Shown here: positions 41,828 through 51,900 of the stretch, piece after piece
How positions within the stretch are numbered: position 1 is the stretch's first letter
How the letters are laid out: every line of letters begins with the position of its first letter
NCBI GenBank assembly: GCA_944320305.1
Contig: CALUGW010000004.1
Span: 85,398 to 149,397 of the forward strand
DNA length: 64,000 nucleotides
Reading direction: 5' to 3'
From: an uncultured Prevotella sp.
Lineage (GTDB): Bacteria > Bacteroidota > Bacteroidia > Bacteroidales > Bacteroidaceae
Position numbers and translations under genes: made by a program
The notes under the pieces: model-generated
The model's database searches: none
What the model was told of the DNA's origin: nothing
What the model saw: the letters and a program-made list of their open reading frames with translations, nothing else

Positions 41828-41923
41828 ATGGCAAAGTTCGACAAGGACACTTTCGCCAACGCGTTCATCGCCGGAGCACTCATAGGAGGCACAGTTTACA
41901 TAGTCATAAAAGTTTTAGTTTGA
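41828..41923 (+). CDS. Possible 31-residue membrane peptide
   Basis: An ATG-initiated frame between argC and argD encodes MAKFDKDTFANAFIAGALIG followed by a hydrophobic tail (GTVYIVIKVLV). It starts 10 bases after the argC stop and ends 5 bases before argD, filling the gap almost exactly, which argues for a real gene. The peptide would be a single short membrane helix. No ribosome-binding site stands out, and no homologue is recognised. Confidence 0.45.
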   Translation: MAKFDKDTFANAFIAGALIGGTVYIVIKVLV

Positions 41924-41928
41924 CAAAA

Positions 41929-43077
41929 ATGAAATTATTCGACGTTTATCCTTTGTTCGATATAAACATTGTCGAGGGCCGAGGCTGCCACGTGTGGGAC
42001 GACCGCGGCACCGAGTATCTCGACCTCTACGGCGGCCACGCCGTAATCAGCATCGGCCACTGCCACCCGCACTATGTGGAGATGATGACCGCACAGCTCG
42101 CCCGCCTGGGCTTCTACAGCAACTCGGTCATAAACCGCCTGCAGTCGGAGCTGGCCGAGCGGCTGGGCCGCGCCTGCGGCTACGACGACTACCAGCTGTT
42201 CCTCATCAACAGCGGGGCGGAGGCCAACGAGAACGCGCTGAAGCTCGCCTCGTTCGCCACGGGGCGCACCCGCGTGCTCTCGGCCGTGAAGGCGTTCCAC
42301 GGGCGCACGTCGCTGGCCGTAGAAGCCACCGACAACCCCAAGATAATAGCGCCCATAAACGCCAACGGCCACGTCACTTACCTGCCGCTGAACGACCTCG
42401 CCGCCTGGGAGGCCGAGCTGGCCAAGGGCGACGTCTGCGCCTGCATCATCGAGTGCATACAGGGCGTTGGCGGCATCCGCATGGCCACGGAGGAGTTCGC
42501 CCGAGGCCTGGCCGCCGCCTGCAAGAGGCACGGAGCGGCGCTCGTCTGCGACGAGATACAGTGCGGCTACGGCCGCAGCGGCCGCTTCTTCGCCCACCAG
42601 TGGCTCGGCATCAGGCCCGACCTCATCACCGTGGCCAAGGGCATAGGCAACGGCTTCCCCATGGGCGCGGTGCTCATCTCGCCCGACTTCAAGCCCCAGT
42701 ACGGCCAGCTCGGCACCACCTTCGGCGGCAACCACCTGGCCTGCACCGCCGCGCTGGCCGTGCTCGACGTGATGGAGCGGGAGCGCCTGGTGGACAACGC
42801 CCGCGAGACCGGCGCCTACCTCATGGACAGCCTGCGCCGCCTGCAGGCCGAATGCCCCCGCATCACCGACGTGCGCGGACGCGGACTGATGGTGGGCATA
42901 GAGCTTGACGGCCCCTACAAGGAGGTGCGCCGGCGCCTCGTCTACGACGAGCACATCTTCACCGGATGCTCAGGCACCAACACCCTGCGCCTGCTGCCGC
43001 CGCTCTGCCTCACCCGCGAGATGGCCGACAGGTTTGTCGGGAGCCTGAGGAAATGCCTCCTGAACGCAGAAAACTAA
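41929..43077 (+). CDS. argD: N-acylornithine aminotransferase
   Basis: This class III PLP aminotransferase converts the N-acylglutamate semialdehyde to N-acylornithine. The 382-residue protein has the PLP lysine in TVAKGIGNGFPMG (Lys237), FHGRTSLAVEAT and the Asp of LVCDEIQCGYGRSG. The acyl group may be acetyl or succinyl. It lies between argC and proC in a single operon, linking arginine and proline pathways that share glutamate semialdehyde chemistry. Confidence 0.94.
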   Translation: MKLFDVYPLFDINIVEGRGCHVWDDRGTEYLDLYGGHAVISIGHCHPHYVEMMTAQLARLGFYSNSVINRLQSELAERLGRACGYDDYQLFLINSGAEANENALKLASFATGRTRVLSAVKAFHGRTSLAVEATDNPKIIAPINANGHVTYLPLNDLAAWEAELAKGDVCACIIECIQGVGGIRMATEEFARGLAAACKRHGAALVCDEIQCGYGRSGRFFAHQWLGIRPDLITVAKGIGNGFPMGAVLISPDFKPQYGQLGTTFGGNHLACTAALAVLDVMERERLVDNARETGAYLMDSLRRLQAECPRITDVRGRGLMVGIELDGPYKEVRRRLVYDEHIFTGCSGTNTLRLLPPLCLTREMADRFVGSLRKCLLNAEN

Positions 43078-43104
43078 ATTACACATCGCTTTAATACATA
43101 CACA

Positions 43105-43899
43105 ATGGCAACAAGAATATCCGTTATCGGGGCCGGAGCCATGGGCGGCGCGCTGGCCCGGGGGCTGCTCAAGAGCGGCCTGCACAGCCCCGCCGACATC
43201 ACCGTGGCCGACCCCACGGAGGCCGTGCTCGGCGAGTTCGCCGCCGCCGGAGCGCGCACCACCACCGACAACACTGAGGCCGCCACCGCCGCCGACATGA
43301 TTTTCGTGGTGGTGAAGCCCTGGGTGGTAGAGACGGTGGTGCGCCAGATAAGGCCCGCGCTGGACTTCCGGCGGCAGACGCTGGTGGTCATAGCCGCCGG
43401 AGTAAGCTCGGCCGACATACTCCGCTGGGCCGACGACGGCAGCGGCCTGCGCCCCGCCGTGCTGCTGGCCATACCCAACACAGCCGTGGCCGAACTGTGC
43501 TCGATGACGTTCGTGGTGCCCGTGAGCGCCGGCGAGACGCAGACAGCCGCCGTGCGCGCCCTGTTCGACGGCGTGGGGCGCACCATCGTGACCGAGGAGC
43601 GGCTGCTCCCCGCCGCCACCACGCTCGCCTCCTGCGGCATAGCCTACGCCATGCGCTACGTCCGCGCCGCCACCGAGGGCGGCGTGGAGCTGGGCTTCCG
43701 CGCCGCCGACGCGCTCGGCATTGTGCTCCAGACGGTGCGCGGCGCCGTTGAGCTGCTGCAGGCGGGCGGTGCCCACCCCGAGGCAGAGATAGACAAGGTG
43801 ACAACGCCGGGCGGCGTGACCATACGCGGGCTGAACGAGATGGAGCACGCCGGCTTCACCAGCGCCGTAATACGCGGCCTGAAAGCCGGCCTGGGCTGA
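43105..43899 (+). CDS. proC: Pyrroline-5-carboxylate reductase
   Basis: ProC makes proline from pyrroline-5-carboxylate with NAD(P)H. The 264-residue protein starts with ISVIGAGAMGGALARGLLKS (Rossmann motif). The C-terminal PTG-type signature is diverged: VTTPGGVTIRGLNEMEHAGF contains the conserved core. It is the last gene of the arginine operon and is followed by a 620-base gap with repeats. Confidence 0.94.
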   Translation: MATRISVIGAGAMGGALARGLLKSGLHSPADITVADPTEAVLGEFAAAGARTTTDNTEAATAADMIFVVVKPWVVETVVRQIRPALDFRRQTLVVIAAGVSSADILRWADDGSGLRPAVLLAIPNTAVAELCSMTFVVPVSAGETQTAAVRALFDGVGRTIVTEERLLPAATTLASCGIAYAMRYVRAATEGGVELGFRAADALGIVLQTVRGAVELLQAGGAHPEAEIDKVTTPGGVTIRGLNEMEHAGFTSAVIRGLKAGLG

Positions 43900-43996
43900 G
43901 CCTCAGCCCAGGCCGCGCCGCCACCCCAAGCCCCCGCCTGTGCGGGCGTGGCGGGCGGAGCGGCCGTTAACATTTGTGCGTTAAAAACGTTAACAG

Positions 43997-44134
43997 CGGC
44001 CTGTCCGCGCAACGCTTTGATAGACAATGCGTTGCGCGGCAGGCCGTTTTGCGTTGCGAAAAGAGCCATATCAGAGGCCGAAACAGGCCTTTTCGCACTG
44101 CGATATGGCCCTTTTCGCAAGCCAAGACGGCAGG
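43997..44134. repeat. Hairpin plus 22-base repeat array L4
   Basis: CGGCCTGTCCGCGCAACGC (43997-44015) pairs with GCGTTGCGCGGCAGGCCG (44029-44046) with one bulged base. The 22-base units follow at 44047, 44069, 44091 and 44113. Near 44163 the motif GTTAGTTGCATATTTGCAAG is an inverted relative of the one beside array L1. No gene is seen in 43900-44350. Confidence 0.8.
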
Positions 44135-44357
44135 TGGCCGAAAACCGGCTGCGGCGGCCAGGAGTTAGTTGCATATTTGCAAGTAAGCGCCCAAGGCCGC
44201 GCCACCCGGCTCCGGCATCCGCCGCTTATCCCGAACAGGCGCCAGACCGTTTGTTGTCTCACACTGCCCCGTTTCCCGCACTCTTCGCCTACTTACGCGT
44301 CCATGCCGGAAGTCAGGCGCCCTATTTGGGTTAAACGTTTATTAAAATGCCCGCATA

Positions 44358-44390
44358 ATTTTGCCGATCGGCCAAAATCGCTTATCTTTG
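44358..44390 (+). promoter_or_regulatory. kdu promoter with overlapping palindrome
   Basis: TTTG (44360-44363) lies 19 bases before TATCTTTG (44383-44390), a full consensus. ATTTTGCCGATCGGCCAAAAT (44358-44378) is palindromic except for one extra base and covers the -33 element, so it is a likely operator for a uronate-responsive regulator. The leader is about 130 bases long. Confidence 0.7.
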
Positions 44391-44522
44391 CCATAAGAAC
44401 GGCCGGGCGCCGGGAGACAGACAAGCAGCCACGGCGCACACCGCCGCCACCTTTATTATATAAATAGCGCCGGCGGCACGGCATCAGCGCGAAACACAAC
44501 GACAAACATAACACCAACAGAC

Positions 44523-45368
44523 ATGAAGACAAATTATGAAATCCGCTACGCGGCCCATCCCGAGGACGCGAAGAGTTACGACACCAAGCGCATACGCCGC
44601 GACTTCCTGATCGAGCGCGTGTTCGCCGCCGACGAGGTGAACATGGTCTACTCCATGTACGACCGCATGATTGTGGGCGGCGCGATGCCCGTCAGCGAGG
44701 AGCTGAAGCTCGAGGCAATCGATCCGCTGAAGGCGCCCCACTTCACCACCCGCCGCGAGATAGGCGTCTACAACGTGGGCCTGGGCGAGGGCACCGTCAA
44801 GGTGGGCGGCGAGACCTTCACCCTCGGCTACAAGGAGGCTCTCTACATCGGCCGGGGCGACCGCGACGTGACGTTCGCCAGCGCCGACCCGCAGAAGCCC
44901 GCCAAGTTCTACTTCAACAGCGTGACGGCCCACACGGCATACCCCTGCCGCAAGGTGACAAAGGCCGACGCCGTGGTGGCCCACATGGGCTCGCTCGAGA
45001 TGAGCAACGAGCGCGACATCAACAAGATGCTCGTCAGCCAGGTGCTGCCCACCTGCCAGCTGCAGATGGGAATGACCGAGCTGGCTCCCGGCAGCGTGTG
45101 GAACACCATGCCGGCCCACGTGCACAGCCGCCGCATGGAGGCCTACTTCTACTTCGAGGTGCCCGAGGAGCAGGCCGTCTGCCACTTCATGGGCGAGATA
45201 GACGAGACGCGCCACATCTGGATGCAGAACGACCAGGCCGTGCTCTCGCCAGAGTGGAGCATTCACAGCGCCGCCGCCACCCACAACTACACCTTCATCT
45301 GGGGTATGGGAGGCGAGAACCAGGACTACGGCGACCAGGACTTCTACAAGATTACGGACCTGAAATAA
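44523..45368 (+). CDS. kduI: 5-dehydro-4-deoxy-D-glucuronate isomerase
   Basis: KduI isomerises the unsaturated uronate released from pectin or glycosaminoglycans to 3-deoxy-D-glycero-2,5-hexodiulosonate. The 281-residue cupin protein begins [17 protein letters not shown] and has the zinc-site motif [15 protein letters not shown] in which the two His and the Glu bind metal. It is followed after 29 bases by kduD. No lyase or polysaccharide-utilisation genes are nearby, so the substrate source is elsewhere in the genome. Confidence 0.95.
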   Translation: MKTNYEIRYAAHPEDAKSYDTKRIRRDFLIERVFAADEVNMVYSMYDRMIVGGAMPVSEELKLEAIDPLKAPHFTTRREIGVYNVGLGEGTVKVGGETFTLGYKEALYIGRGDRDVTFASADPQKPAKFYFNSVTAHTAYPCRKVTKADAVVAHMGSLEMSNERDINKMLVSQVLPTCQLQMGMTELAPGSVWNTMPAHVHSRRMEAYFYFEVPEEQAVCHFMGEIDETRHIWMQNDQAVLSPEWSIHSAAATHNYTFIWGMGGENQDYGDQDFYKITDLK

Positions 45369-45397
45369 CCGAGCTACAACAAAAGGAGAAAAGAGAA

Positions 45398-46201
45398 ATG
45401 GACTCAATACTTAGCAAATTCTCACTCGAGGGCAAGGTGGCCCTCGTCACCGGGGCGGCCTACGGCATAGGCTTCGCCATAGCCGAGGCCTACGCCAAGG
45501 CCGGAGCAAGGATAGCCTTCAACTGCCGCAGCCAGCACCATCTGGACCAGGCTCTGGCCGACTACAAGGCCAAGGGCATAGAGGCCAAGGGCTACATCTG
45601 CGACGTGACCAAGGAAGACGAGGTGAAGGCCATGGTGGCCGACATCGAGCGCGAGCTGGGCGTGATAGACATACTCGTGAACAACGCCGGAATCATAAAG
45701 CGCATCCCCATGACCGAAATGTCGGTGGAGGACTTCCGCCAGGTGGTTGACATCGACCTCAACGCGCCGTTCATCGTCTCGAAGGCCGTCATACCGGGCA
45801 TGATCAAGAAGGGCCACGGCAAGATTATCAACGTGTGCTCGATGATGAGCGAGCTGGGCCGCGAGACGGTGTCGGCCTACGCGGCCGCCAAGGGCGGGCT
45901 GAAGATGCTCACGCGCAACATCTGCTCGGAGTTCGGCGGGCACAACATACAGTGCAACGGCATCGGCCCGGGCTACATAGCCACGCCGCAGACGGCTCCG
46001 CTGCGCGAGCGCCAGGCCGACGGCAGCCGCCACCCGTTCGACAGCTTCATCGTGTCGAAGACTCCGGCCGCGCGCTGGGGCACGCCTGAGGATCTGATGG
46101 GCCCGGCCATATTCCTGGCGTCAGACGCCTCAGACTTCGTCAACGGCCACATTCTCTACGTGGACGGAGGCATCCTGGCCTACATCGGCAAGCAGCCCTG
46201 A
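45398..46201 (+). CDS. kduD: 2-deoxy-D-gluconate 3-dehydrogenase (KduD-type SDR)
   Basis: This short-chain dehydrogenase reduces the KduI product to 2-keto-3-deoxygluconate. The 267-residue protein has LVTGAAYGIGFAIAEAYAK (TGxxxGIG), NNAG and the catalytic Tyr-x-x-x-Lys in SAYAAAKGG (about residues 161-165). A good ribosome-binding site, AAAGGAG, precedes the ATG. It forms a two-gene operon with kduI, ending in a perfect palindrome. Confidence 0.94.
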   Translation: MDSILSKFSLEGKVALVTGAAYGIGFAIAEAYAKAGARIAFNCRSQHHLDQALADYKAKGIEAKGYICDVTKEDEVKAMVADIERELGVIDILVNNAGIIKRIPMTEMSVEDFRQVVDIDLNAPFIVSKAVIPGMIKKGHGKIINVCSMMSELGRETVSAYAAAKGGLKMLTRNICSEFGGHNIQCNGIGPGYIATPQTAPLRERQADGSRHPFDSFIVSKTPAARWGTPEDLMGPAIFLASDASDFVNGHILYVDGGILAYIGKQP

Positions 46202-46270
46202 CAAGACAAGCGCCGCCGCGCCGCGGCGGGAACAGCCCCGCCGGCGGCGCGCCGGCGCCACAAAACAATT

Positions 46271-46300
46271 CGGGCAGGCTCTCGGCCGAGAGCCTGCCCG
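46271..46300. terminator. Perfect 30-base palindrome between kduD and HU gene
   Basis: CGGGCAGGCTCTCGG is followed at once by its exact reverse complement, with no spacer. It lies between convergent genes and probably stops transcription from both sides, although a T-run is weak. Confidence 0.75.
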
Positions 46301-46321
46301 ATGTCTTTCTGCTGCCGCAGC

Positions 46322-46594
46322 TTACTCCACAGCGTCGGCAAGACCGGCGCCTGCCTTGAACTTAACGAGCTTTTTGGCCGCGATCTGTATCTTCTCCTTC
46401 GTGCGCGGATTGATGCCTTCGCGAGCGGCGCGCTCCGTCGTGCTGAATGTTCCGAAGCCAACGAGAGCCACGGTGTCGCCAGCCACGAGGGCGTTCTTGA
46501 TGGCCTCCACTGTAGCGTCGAGGGCTTTCTTGGCGTCAGCCTTTGTCAGACCTGAGCCGGCGGCAATCTTGTCGATCAATTCTGTCTTGTTCAT
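46322..46594 (-). CDS. HU-family DNA-binding protein
   Basis: The 90-residue protein starts MNKTELIDKIAAGSGLTKAD and has the DNA-binding arm VGFGTFSTTERAAREGINPRT. HU dimers bend and compact DNA. The frame extends 15 codons upstream, but the ATG at 46594 gives the canonical N-terminus. A consensus promoter lies about 60 bases upstream. Which of the several Bacteroidales HU paralogues this is cannot be told. Confidence 0.95.
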   Translation of the reverse strand: MNKTELIDKIAAGSGLTKADAKKALDATVEAIKNALVAGDTVALVGFGTFSTTERAAREGINPRTKEKIQIAAKKLVKFKAGAGLADAVE

Positions 46595-46651
46595 AAGAGT
46601 CTTATTTATTAATGATACGGTTAAAATATGCTCTGACACATTTTGTCAACG

Positions 46652-46682
46652 CAAATTTAGGGGAAACAATTCAGAAAACAAA
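46652..46682 (-). promoter_or_regulatory. Consensus promoter for the HU gene
   Basis: On the minus strand TTTG (46679-46682) lies 19 bases before TAAATTTG (46652-46659), so both elements match the consensus. Confidence 0.85.
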
Positions 46683-46764
46683 CAAAAAATAAAAAAAAGT
46701 GAGTTTTTTGCTGAAAAATAACCGCAAACGGAGCCGCGCACTGCTGTTTGACGGATATTTTTAG

Positions 46765-46772
46765 TAATTTTG
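46765..46772 (+). promoter_or_regulatory. Promoter box for the rhomboid gene
   Basis: TAATTTTG lies 49 bases before the rhomboid ATG. A TTTG 14 bases upstream is closer than usual. Confidence 0.65.
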
Positions 46773-46821
46773 CCCCGCAAAACGCCGCTGCGGCAACGAT
46801 AACGAAAGGACTTCCAAAATT

Positions 46822-47754
46822 ATGTTCAACACACCGCCCGTCACAAAAAACCTGCTGATCATCAACCTGCTGGCCTTCATCGCCACGCTCGTCTACCCCG
46901 CGCTGACAGACATCTGCGGCCTGCACTTCTTCATGGCCGCCGACTTCAACGTGCTGCAGTTGTTCACCTATATGTTCCTGCACGCCAGCTGGACCCACAT
47001 CCTGTTCAACATGCTCGGACTGTGGATGTTCGGCCGCGTGATAGAGAGCGTGTGGGGGGCCAGGAAGTTCCTCTTCTACTACATCTCGTGCGGCGTGGGC
47101 GCCGGCCTGATGCAGGAGATAGCGCAGCTCATACAGTTCTACCCGCTGCTCACGAGCGACACGCCGATGCTCGTCGTAGACGGCATGATGCTCCCCTACG
47201 GGCAGCTGCCTGAATACCTCAACCTGTTCACCACCGTGGGCGCCTCCGGCGCGATATACGCCGTGCTGCTGGCCTTCGGCATGATATTCCCCAACGAGCG
47301 AATCTTCATCTTCCCCCTGCCCGTGCCGATCAAGGCAAAGTGGTTCGTGGTGTTCTACGCCGCCATCGAGCTGTACTCGGCCGTGGGGTCGTCGGCCGAC
47401 GGCGTGGCCCACATGGCCCATCTGGGCGGAATGCTCTTCGGATTCCTCATGATACGCTACTGGAACCGCCACCCGGGCACAGGATACAACCGCGGCAACG
47501 GCGCGAGATTCTTCGAAAGCCTGAAGAACAGCTTCGACAGCCGCCGGCGGAAACACGGCCGGGGCGGCGCCGACAGCGCGGGAGGCGGCACGGCCGGGAG
47601 CCGCGCCCGCACCGAGAGCGACTGGGAATACAACGCCCGCAAGAAGGCCGAGCAGGACGAGATAGACCGCATCCTGGACAAAATCAGGAAGAGCGGCTAC
47701 GACAGCCTGACCGCTGAGGAGAAGAAAAAACTCTTCGACAGCAGCGAAAACTGA
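46822..47754 (+). CDS. Rhomboid-family intramembrane serine protease
   Basis: The 310-residue protein has about six transmembrane helices. The catalytic Ser142 is in VGASGAIYA and the catalytic His200 in VAHMAHLGGMLFG, with the HASWTHILFNM motif near residue 57. A hydrophilic C-terminal tail of about 90 residues follows (RRRKHGRGG...). The substrate is unknown. It lies 12 bases upstream of the endonuclease-like gene, a pairing common in Bacteroidales. Confidence 0.94.
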   Translation: MFNTPPVTKNLLIINLLAFIATLVYPALTDICGLHFFMAADFNVLQLFTYMFLHASWTHILFNMLGLWMFGRVIESVWGARKFLFYYISCGVGAGLMQEIAQLIQFYPLLTSDTPMLVVDGMMLPYGQLPEYLNLFTTVGASGAIYAVLLAFGMIFPNERIFIFPLPVPIKAKWFVVFYAAIELYSAVGSSADGVAHMAHLGGMLFGFLMIRYWNRHPGTGYNRGNGARFFESLKNSFDSRRRKHGRGGADSAGGGTAGSRARTESDWEYNARKKAEQDEIDRILDKIRKSGYDSLTAEEKKKLFDSSEN

Positions 47755-47766
47755 CAGGAGGCGGCA

Positions 47767-48849
47767 ATGATAAGACAGCTGAAGGCATTCACCGTGAACA
47801 TGATCGCGGGCGCAAACGTGGCCACCGGCATCGTGATGCTGCTGGTGGGGTTCACCGACTACGCCTACCCGCCCGACCATCCCTACATAGCCACGGCCGG
47901 GCTGCTGTTCCCGCTGTTCCTCGTCCTCAACCTGGGCTTCCTGGTGTTCTGGCTGCTGTTCAAGCGGCGCATGGCCCTGATACCCGTCCTGGCCTACGCC
48001 GCCGCCTTTGTGCCCATAAGGGTCTACATGCCCATAAACCACAGGCCCGAGCCGCCCGAGGGCGCGCTGAAGGTGCTGTCGTACAACGTCAGAGGCTACG
48101 CATCGACCCCGGCGCACGGCAACGCCGTTGGCGAGATTTTCGACTACATACGCCAGAGCGGCGCCGACATAGTGTGCCTGCAGGAGGACCTGCCCGGAGG
48201 GCGCGACATCAGGGCGCGCCTTGACAGCATATACCCCCACAGCGACACCGTGAGCATAGTGAAAAACGGGGCGAAGACCAACGCGCTGGGCGTCTACACC
48301 CGCTTCCCCATAGTGCACAAGGAGCGCATCTGGTACGAGTCAGACAACAACGGCAGCGCGGCCTTTTACCTGAAAGTGGGCCGCGACACGGTGCTCGTGG
48401 TCAACAACCACTTCGAGAGCACGCACCTCTCGCCCGACGAGCGCAAGCGCTACAAGGACATACTGAAAGGCGAGGTGGGCAAGGACACTGCCCGCAAAGA
48501 GTCGAAAAAGCTGCTGCACAAGCTCGGCGAGGCGGCCAAGAAGCGCGCCCCGCAGGCCGACACGGTCTACAACTACCTGAAAAAGCACAGTCGCTACCCC
48601 ATCATCCTCTGCGGCGACTTCAACGACAACCCCATCTCATACACACGCCGCATGATGGCCAAGGACCTCACCGACTGCTACGTGGCCACCGGCAGGGGCA
48701 TCGGCCTGTCGTACAACCAGAAGGGCTTCTTCGTCAGAATAGACAACATAATGTGCTCGGAGCACTTCAAGCCCTACAAATGCACGGTTGACAGCAAAAT
48801 CAGCGCATCCGACCATTATCCCATTTATTGTTGGCTCAAAATGCAGTAA
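47767..48849 (+). CDS. Endonuclease/exonuclease/phosphatase-family membrane protein
   Basis: The 360-residue protein has two or three N-terminal transmembrane helices (about 1-95) and then an EEP domain. The motifs are LSYNVRGY, CLQED, VVNNHFEST, CGDFNDNP and a final SDHYPIYC. EEP enzymes cleave phosphodiesters of nucleic acids, inositol phosphates or lipids; the membrane anchor suggests a periplasmic or surface substrate. It is co-transcribed with the rhomboid gene. The substrate is not known. Confidence 0.88.
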   Translation: MIRQLKAFTVNMIAGANVATGIVMLLVGFTDYAYPPDHPYIATAGLLFPLFLVLNLGFLVFWLLFKRRMALIPVLAYAAAFVPIRVYMPINHRPEPPEGALKVLSYNVRGYASTPAHGNAVGEIFDYIRQSGADIVCLQEDLPGGRDIRARLDSIYPHSDTVSIVKNGAKTNALGVYTRFPIVHKERIWYESDNNGSAAFYLKVGRDTVLVVNNHFESTHLSPDERKRYKDILKGEVGKDTARKESKKLLHKLGEAAKKRAPQADTVYNYLKKHSRYPIILCGDFNDNPISYTRRMMAKDLTDCYVATGRGIGLSYNQKGFFVRIDNIMCSEHFKPYKCTVDSKISASDHYPIYCWLKMQ

Positions 48850-48896
48850 AAGGTGTGAAAAATCGGAATAAATTTTCAACAATGTAAAAAAAATAC

Positions 48897-48904
48897 TATA
48901 TTTG
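48897..48904 (+). promoter_or_regulatory. Promoter box for secDF
   Basis: TATATTTG lies 57 bases before the secDF ATG in an AT-rich stretch; TTTT occupies the -33 position. Confidence 0.7.
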
Positions 48905-48961
48905 CAAGCTAAAATTGGCAAGTTGCGGAAACAATAATAAAAAAACAACATAACAACAGAA

Positions 48962-51900
48962 ATGCAAAACAAAGGAATTGTAAAGTTTATCACACTTCTG
49001 CTTGTGCTTGTGTGCATATTCTACCTGTCCTTCTCGTTTGTGACGCGCCATTATGAGAACAAGGCCGCAGCCATGGGCGAAGAGGCCGGACAAGAGTATC
49101 TCGACTCAATCATGAACGAGAAAGTGTATCTCGGCATCTACTCCCTGAAGCAGTGCCGGGAGATGGAAATCGGCCTCGGCCTCGACCTGAAGGGCGGCAT
49201 GAACGTCGTCCTCGAGGTGTCAGTGCCCGACGTCATTGCCGTGCTGGCCGACCACAAGACCGACGAGGCTTTCGTCAAGTCGATGAACGAGGCGAAGAAA
49301 GAGGAGGAGACCAGCCAGGACGACTTCATCTCGCTCTTCATCAAGAGCTACCGCAAGAACGCCCCGGGCCACCGCCTGGCCGAAGTGTTCGCCACCCAGC
49401 AGATGAAGGGCAAGGTGAGCACGCAGAGCACCGACGCCGAAGTGGAGCGCGCCCTGCGCGCCGAGGTGCAGTCGGCCGTGGACAACTCGTTCAACGTGGT
49501 GCGCAACCGCATCGACAAGTTCGGCGTCGTGCAACCCAACATCCAGAAGCTTGAGGGCCAGACGGGCCGCATCATGGTCGAGATGCCGGGCATCAAGGAG
49601 CCGGAGCGCGTGCGCAAGCTCCTCCAGGGAAGCGCCAACCTGGAGTTCTGGGAGACCTACAACAGCCAGGAGATAGTGCCCTACCTCTCGCAGCTCAACC
49701 AGCGCTTCGCCGCAGCAGACACCACTTCAGCCGCTGCCGCACCCGCAGACACGGCCAAGGCCGACTCGGCCGCAGCCCGGCCAGACTCAGTGAAAGGCGG
49801 CCTGGCAGCAGCCATAGCCGCAAAGGGCGGCGTGAAGAAGGCCGACGCCAGCTCAGCCTCGGCACAGGCCGAGCAGCTGAAGAGGCAGAACCCGCTCTTC
49901 TCCATATTCCAGCCCATGCAGGGCCAGAGCCTCAGCGTGGTGGGCTATGCGTCAGCGCGCGACACCGCCGAGGTTGACCGCATCATCTACTCAGACATCG
50001 CCGAGCGCATACTGCCCTCCGACGTGAAGCTGCTCTGGAGCGCGAAAGCCGTAGACGGCGACAGGACAGCCACCATCTACGAGCTGCACGCCATCAAGGT
50101 GACGGAGCCTTCGGGCCGCGCCCCGCTTGAGGGCAACGTGATAACCAACGCCCGCGACGGATTCGACCAGATGGGCCACCCCTGCGTCACCATGCAGATG
50201 AACAGCGACGGAGCGCGCCGCTGGGCGCAGCTCACCAAGGCCAACATAGGCCGCGCGGTGGCCATCGTGCTCGACGGCACCGTGTACAGCGCGCCGAGAG
50301 TGAACGGCGAGATTGCCGGCGGAAGCTCCGAGATCACAGGAAACTTCACCATCGAGGAGACCAAAGACCTGGCCAACACGCTCAACTCGGGCAAGATGCC
50401 CGCCCCGACCCGCATCGTGCAGGAAGAGGTGGTGGGCCCGTCGCTCGGTATGGAGTCCATCCAGCAGGGCTTCGTGTCGTTCATCATCGCCTTCATAATA
50501 CTGATGGCCTACCTCATTGTGCTCTACAACTTCATTCCGGGAATGGTGGCCAACATGGCGCTGCTGTTCAACCTGTTCTTCACGCTGGGCATAATGACCT
50601 CGTTCCAGTCGGTGCTCACCATGCCCGGAATAGCCGGACTTCTGCTCTCGCTCGGCATGGCCGTCGACGCCAACGTGCTCATACATGAGCGCGCCAAGGA
50701 GGAGCTGGCCAACGGCATCAACGTCAAGGAGGCCATAAACCGGGGCTACACCAACGCATTCTCGGCCATCTTCGACTCCAACCTCACGTCAATCATCACC
50801 GGCGTCATACTGTTCGTCTTCGGCACAGGTCCCATCCGCGGCTTCGCCACCACGTTCATCATCGGTCTGTGCTGCTCGTTCTTCACCGCCGTCTACATGA
50901 CCCGCATGGTCTACGAGCACCAGCTCAAGCGCGACAAGTGGCTCAACCTGACGTTCACCACCGCCATATCGCGCAACATGCTGCAGAACACGAAGATCAA
51001 CTTCATGGGCAAGCACAAGATGTCGTTCATCACATGGGCAGTCATCTCGGTGGTGTTCATCGGCAGCTTCGCCGTGCGCGGCTTCAGCGAGGGCATCGAC
51101 TTCACCGGCGGCCGCAACTACGTGCTGCAGTTCGAGCAGCCCGTAGAGCCTGAGAACGTGCGCGAGGTGCTCCAGGGAGCGTTCGGCGAGGCCACCTGCA
51201 GCGCCATCGCCCTCGGCACAGACAAGCACACCATCCGCGTGACCACCAACTACAAGATAGAGTCCAACAGCCCCGACGTGGACAACGAGATTGAGAACAT
51301 CCTCTACAAGAAGCTCCACGACGCCGGGCTTGTGACCCAGGCCGACGTCAACGCCTTCAAGAACCCCGACGTGCGCGCCGGAGGCTCCATCATCAGCAGC
51401 TCCAAGGTTGGGCCGGCAGTGGCCAAGGACATCACCTACGGCGCCATCGTCAGCGTGATCTTCGCCATCATCGCCATCTTCCTCTACATCCTGCTGCGCT
51501 TCCGCAACGTGGCATTCTCGCTCGGCTCAACGGTGGCGCTGGCTCTCGACACACTCTTCGTGCTCGGTGTCTACTCGCTGCTCTGGGGCGTGCTGCCCAT
51601 GTCGCTGGAGATCGACCAGACGTTCATCGGAGCCATCCTGACCGTGATCGGTTACTCAATCAACGACAAGGTGGTGGTCTTCGACCGCATACGCGAGAAC
51701 ATGCACCTCTACCAGAAGCGCAACCTCTGGAACCTGTTCAACGACTCGCTCAACCAGACGCTCGCCCGAACAATCAACACCGGCTCGGCAACGCTGCTCG
51801 TGCTGCTCGTCATCATCTTCTTCGGAGGTGAGAGCATCCGCAGCTTCTCGCTGGCAATGATTCTCGGTATCGTCTTCGGTACGTTCTCGTCCATCTTCAT

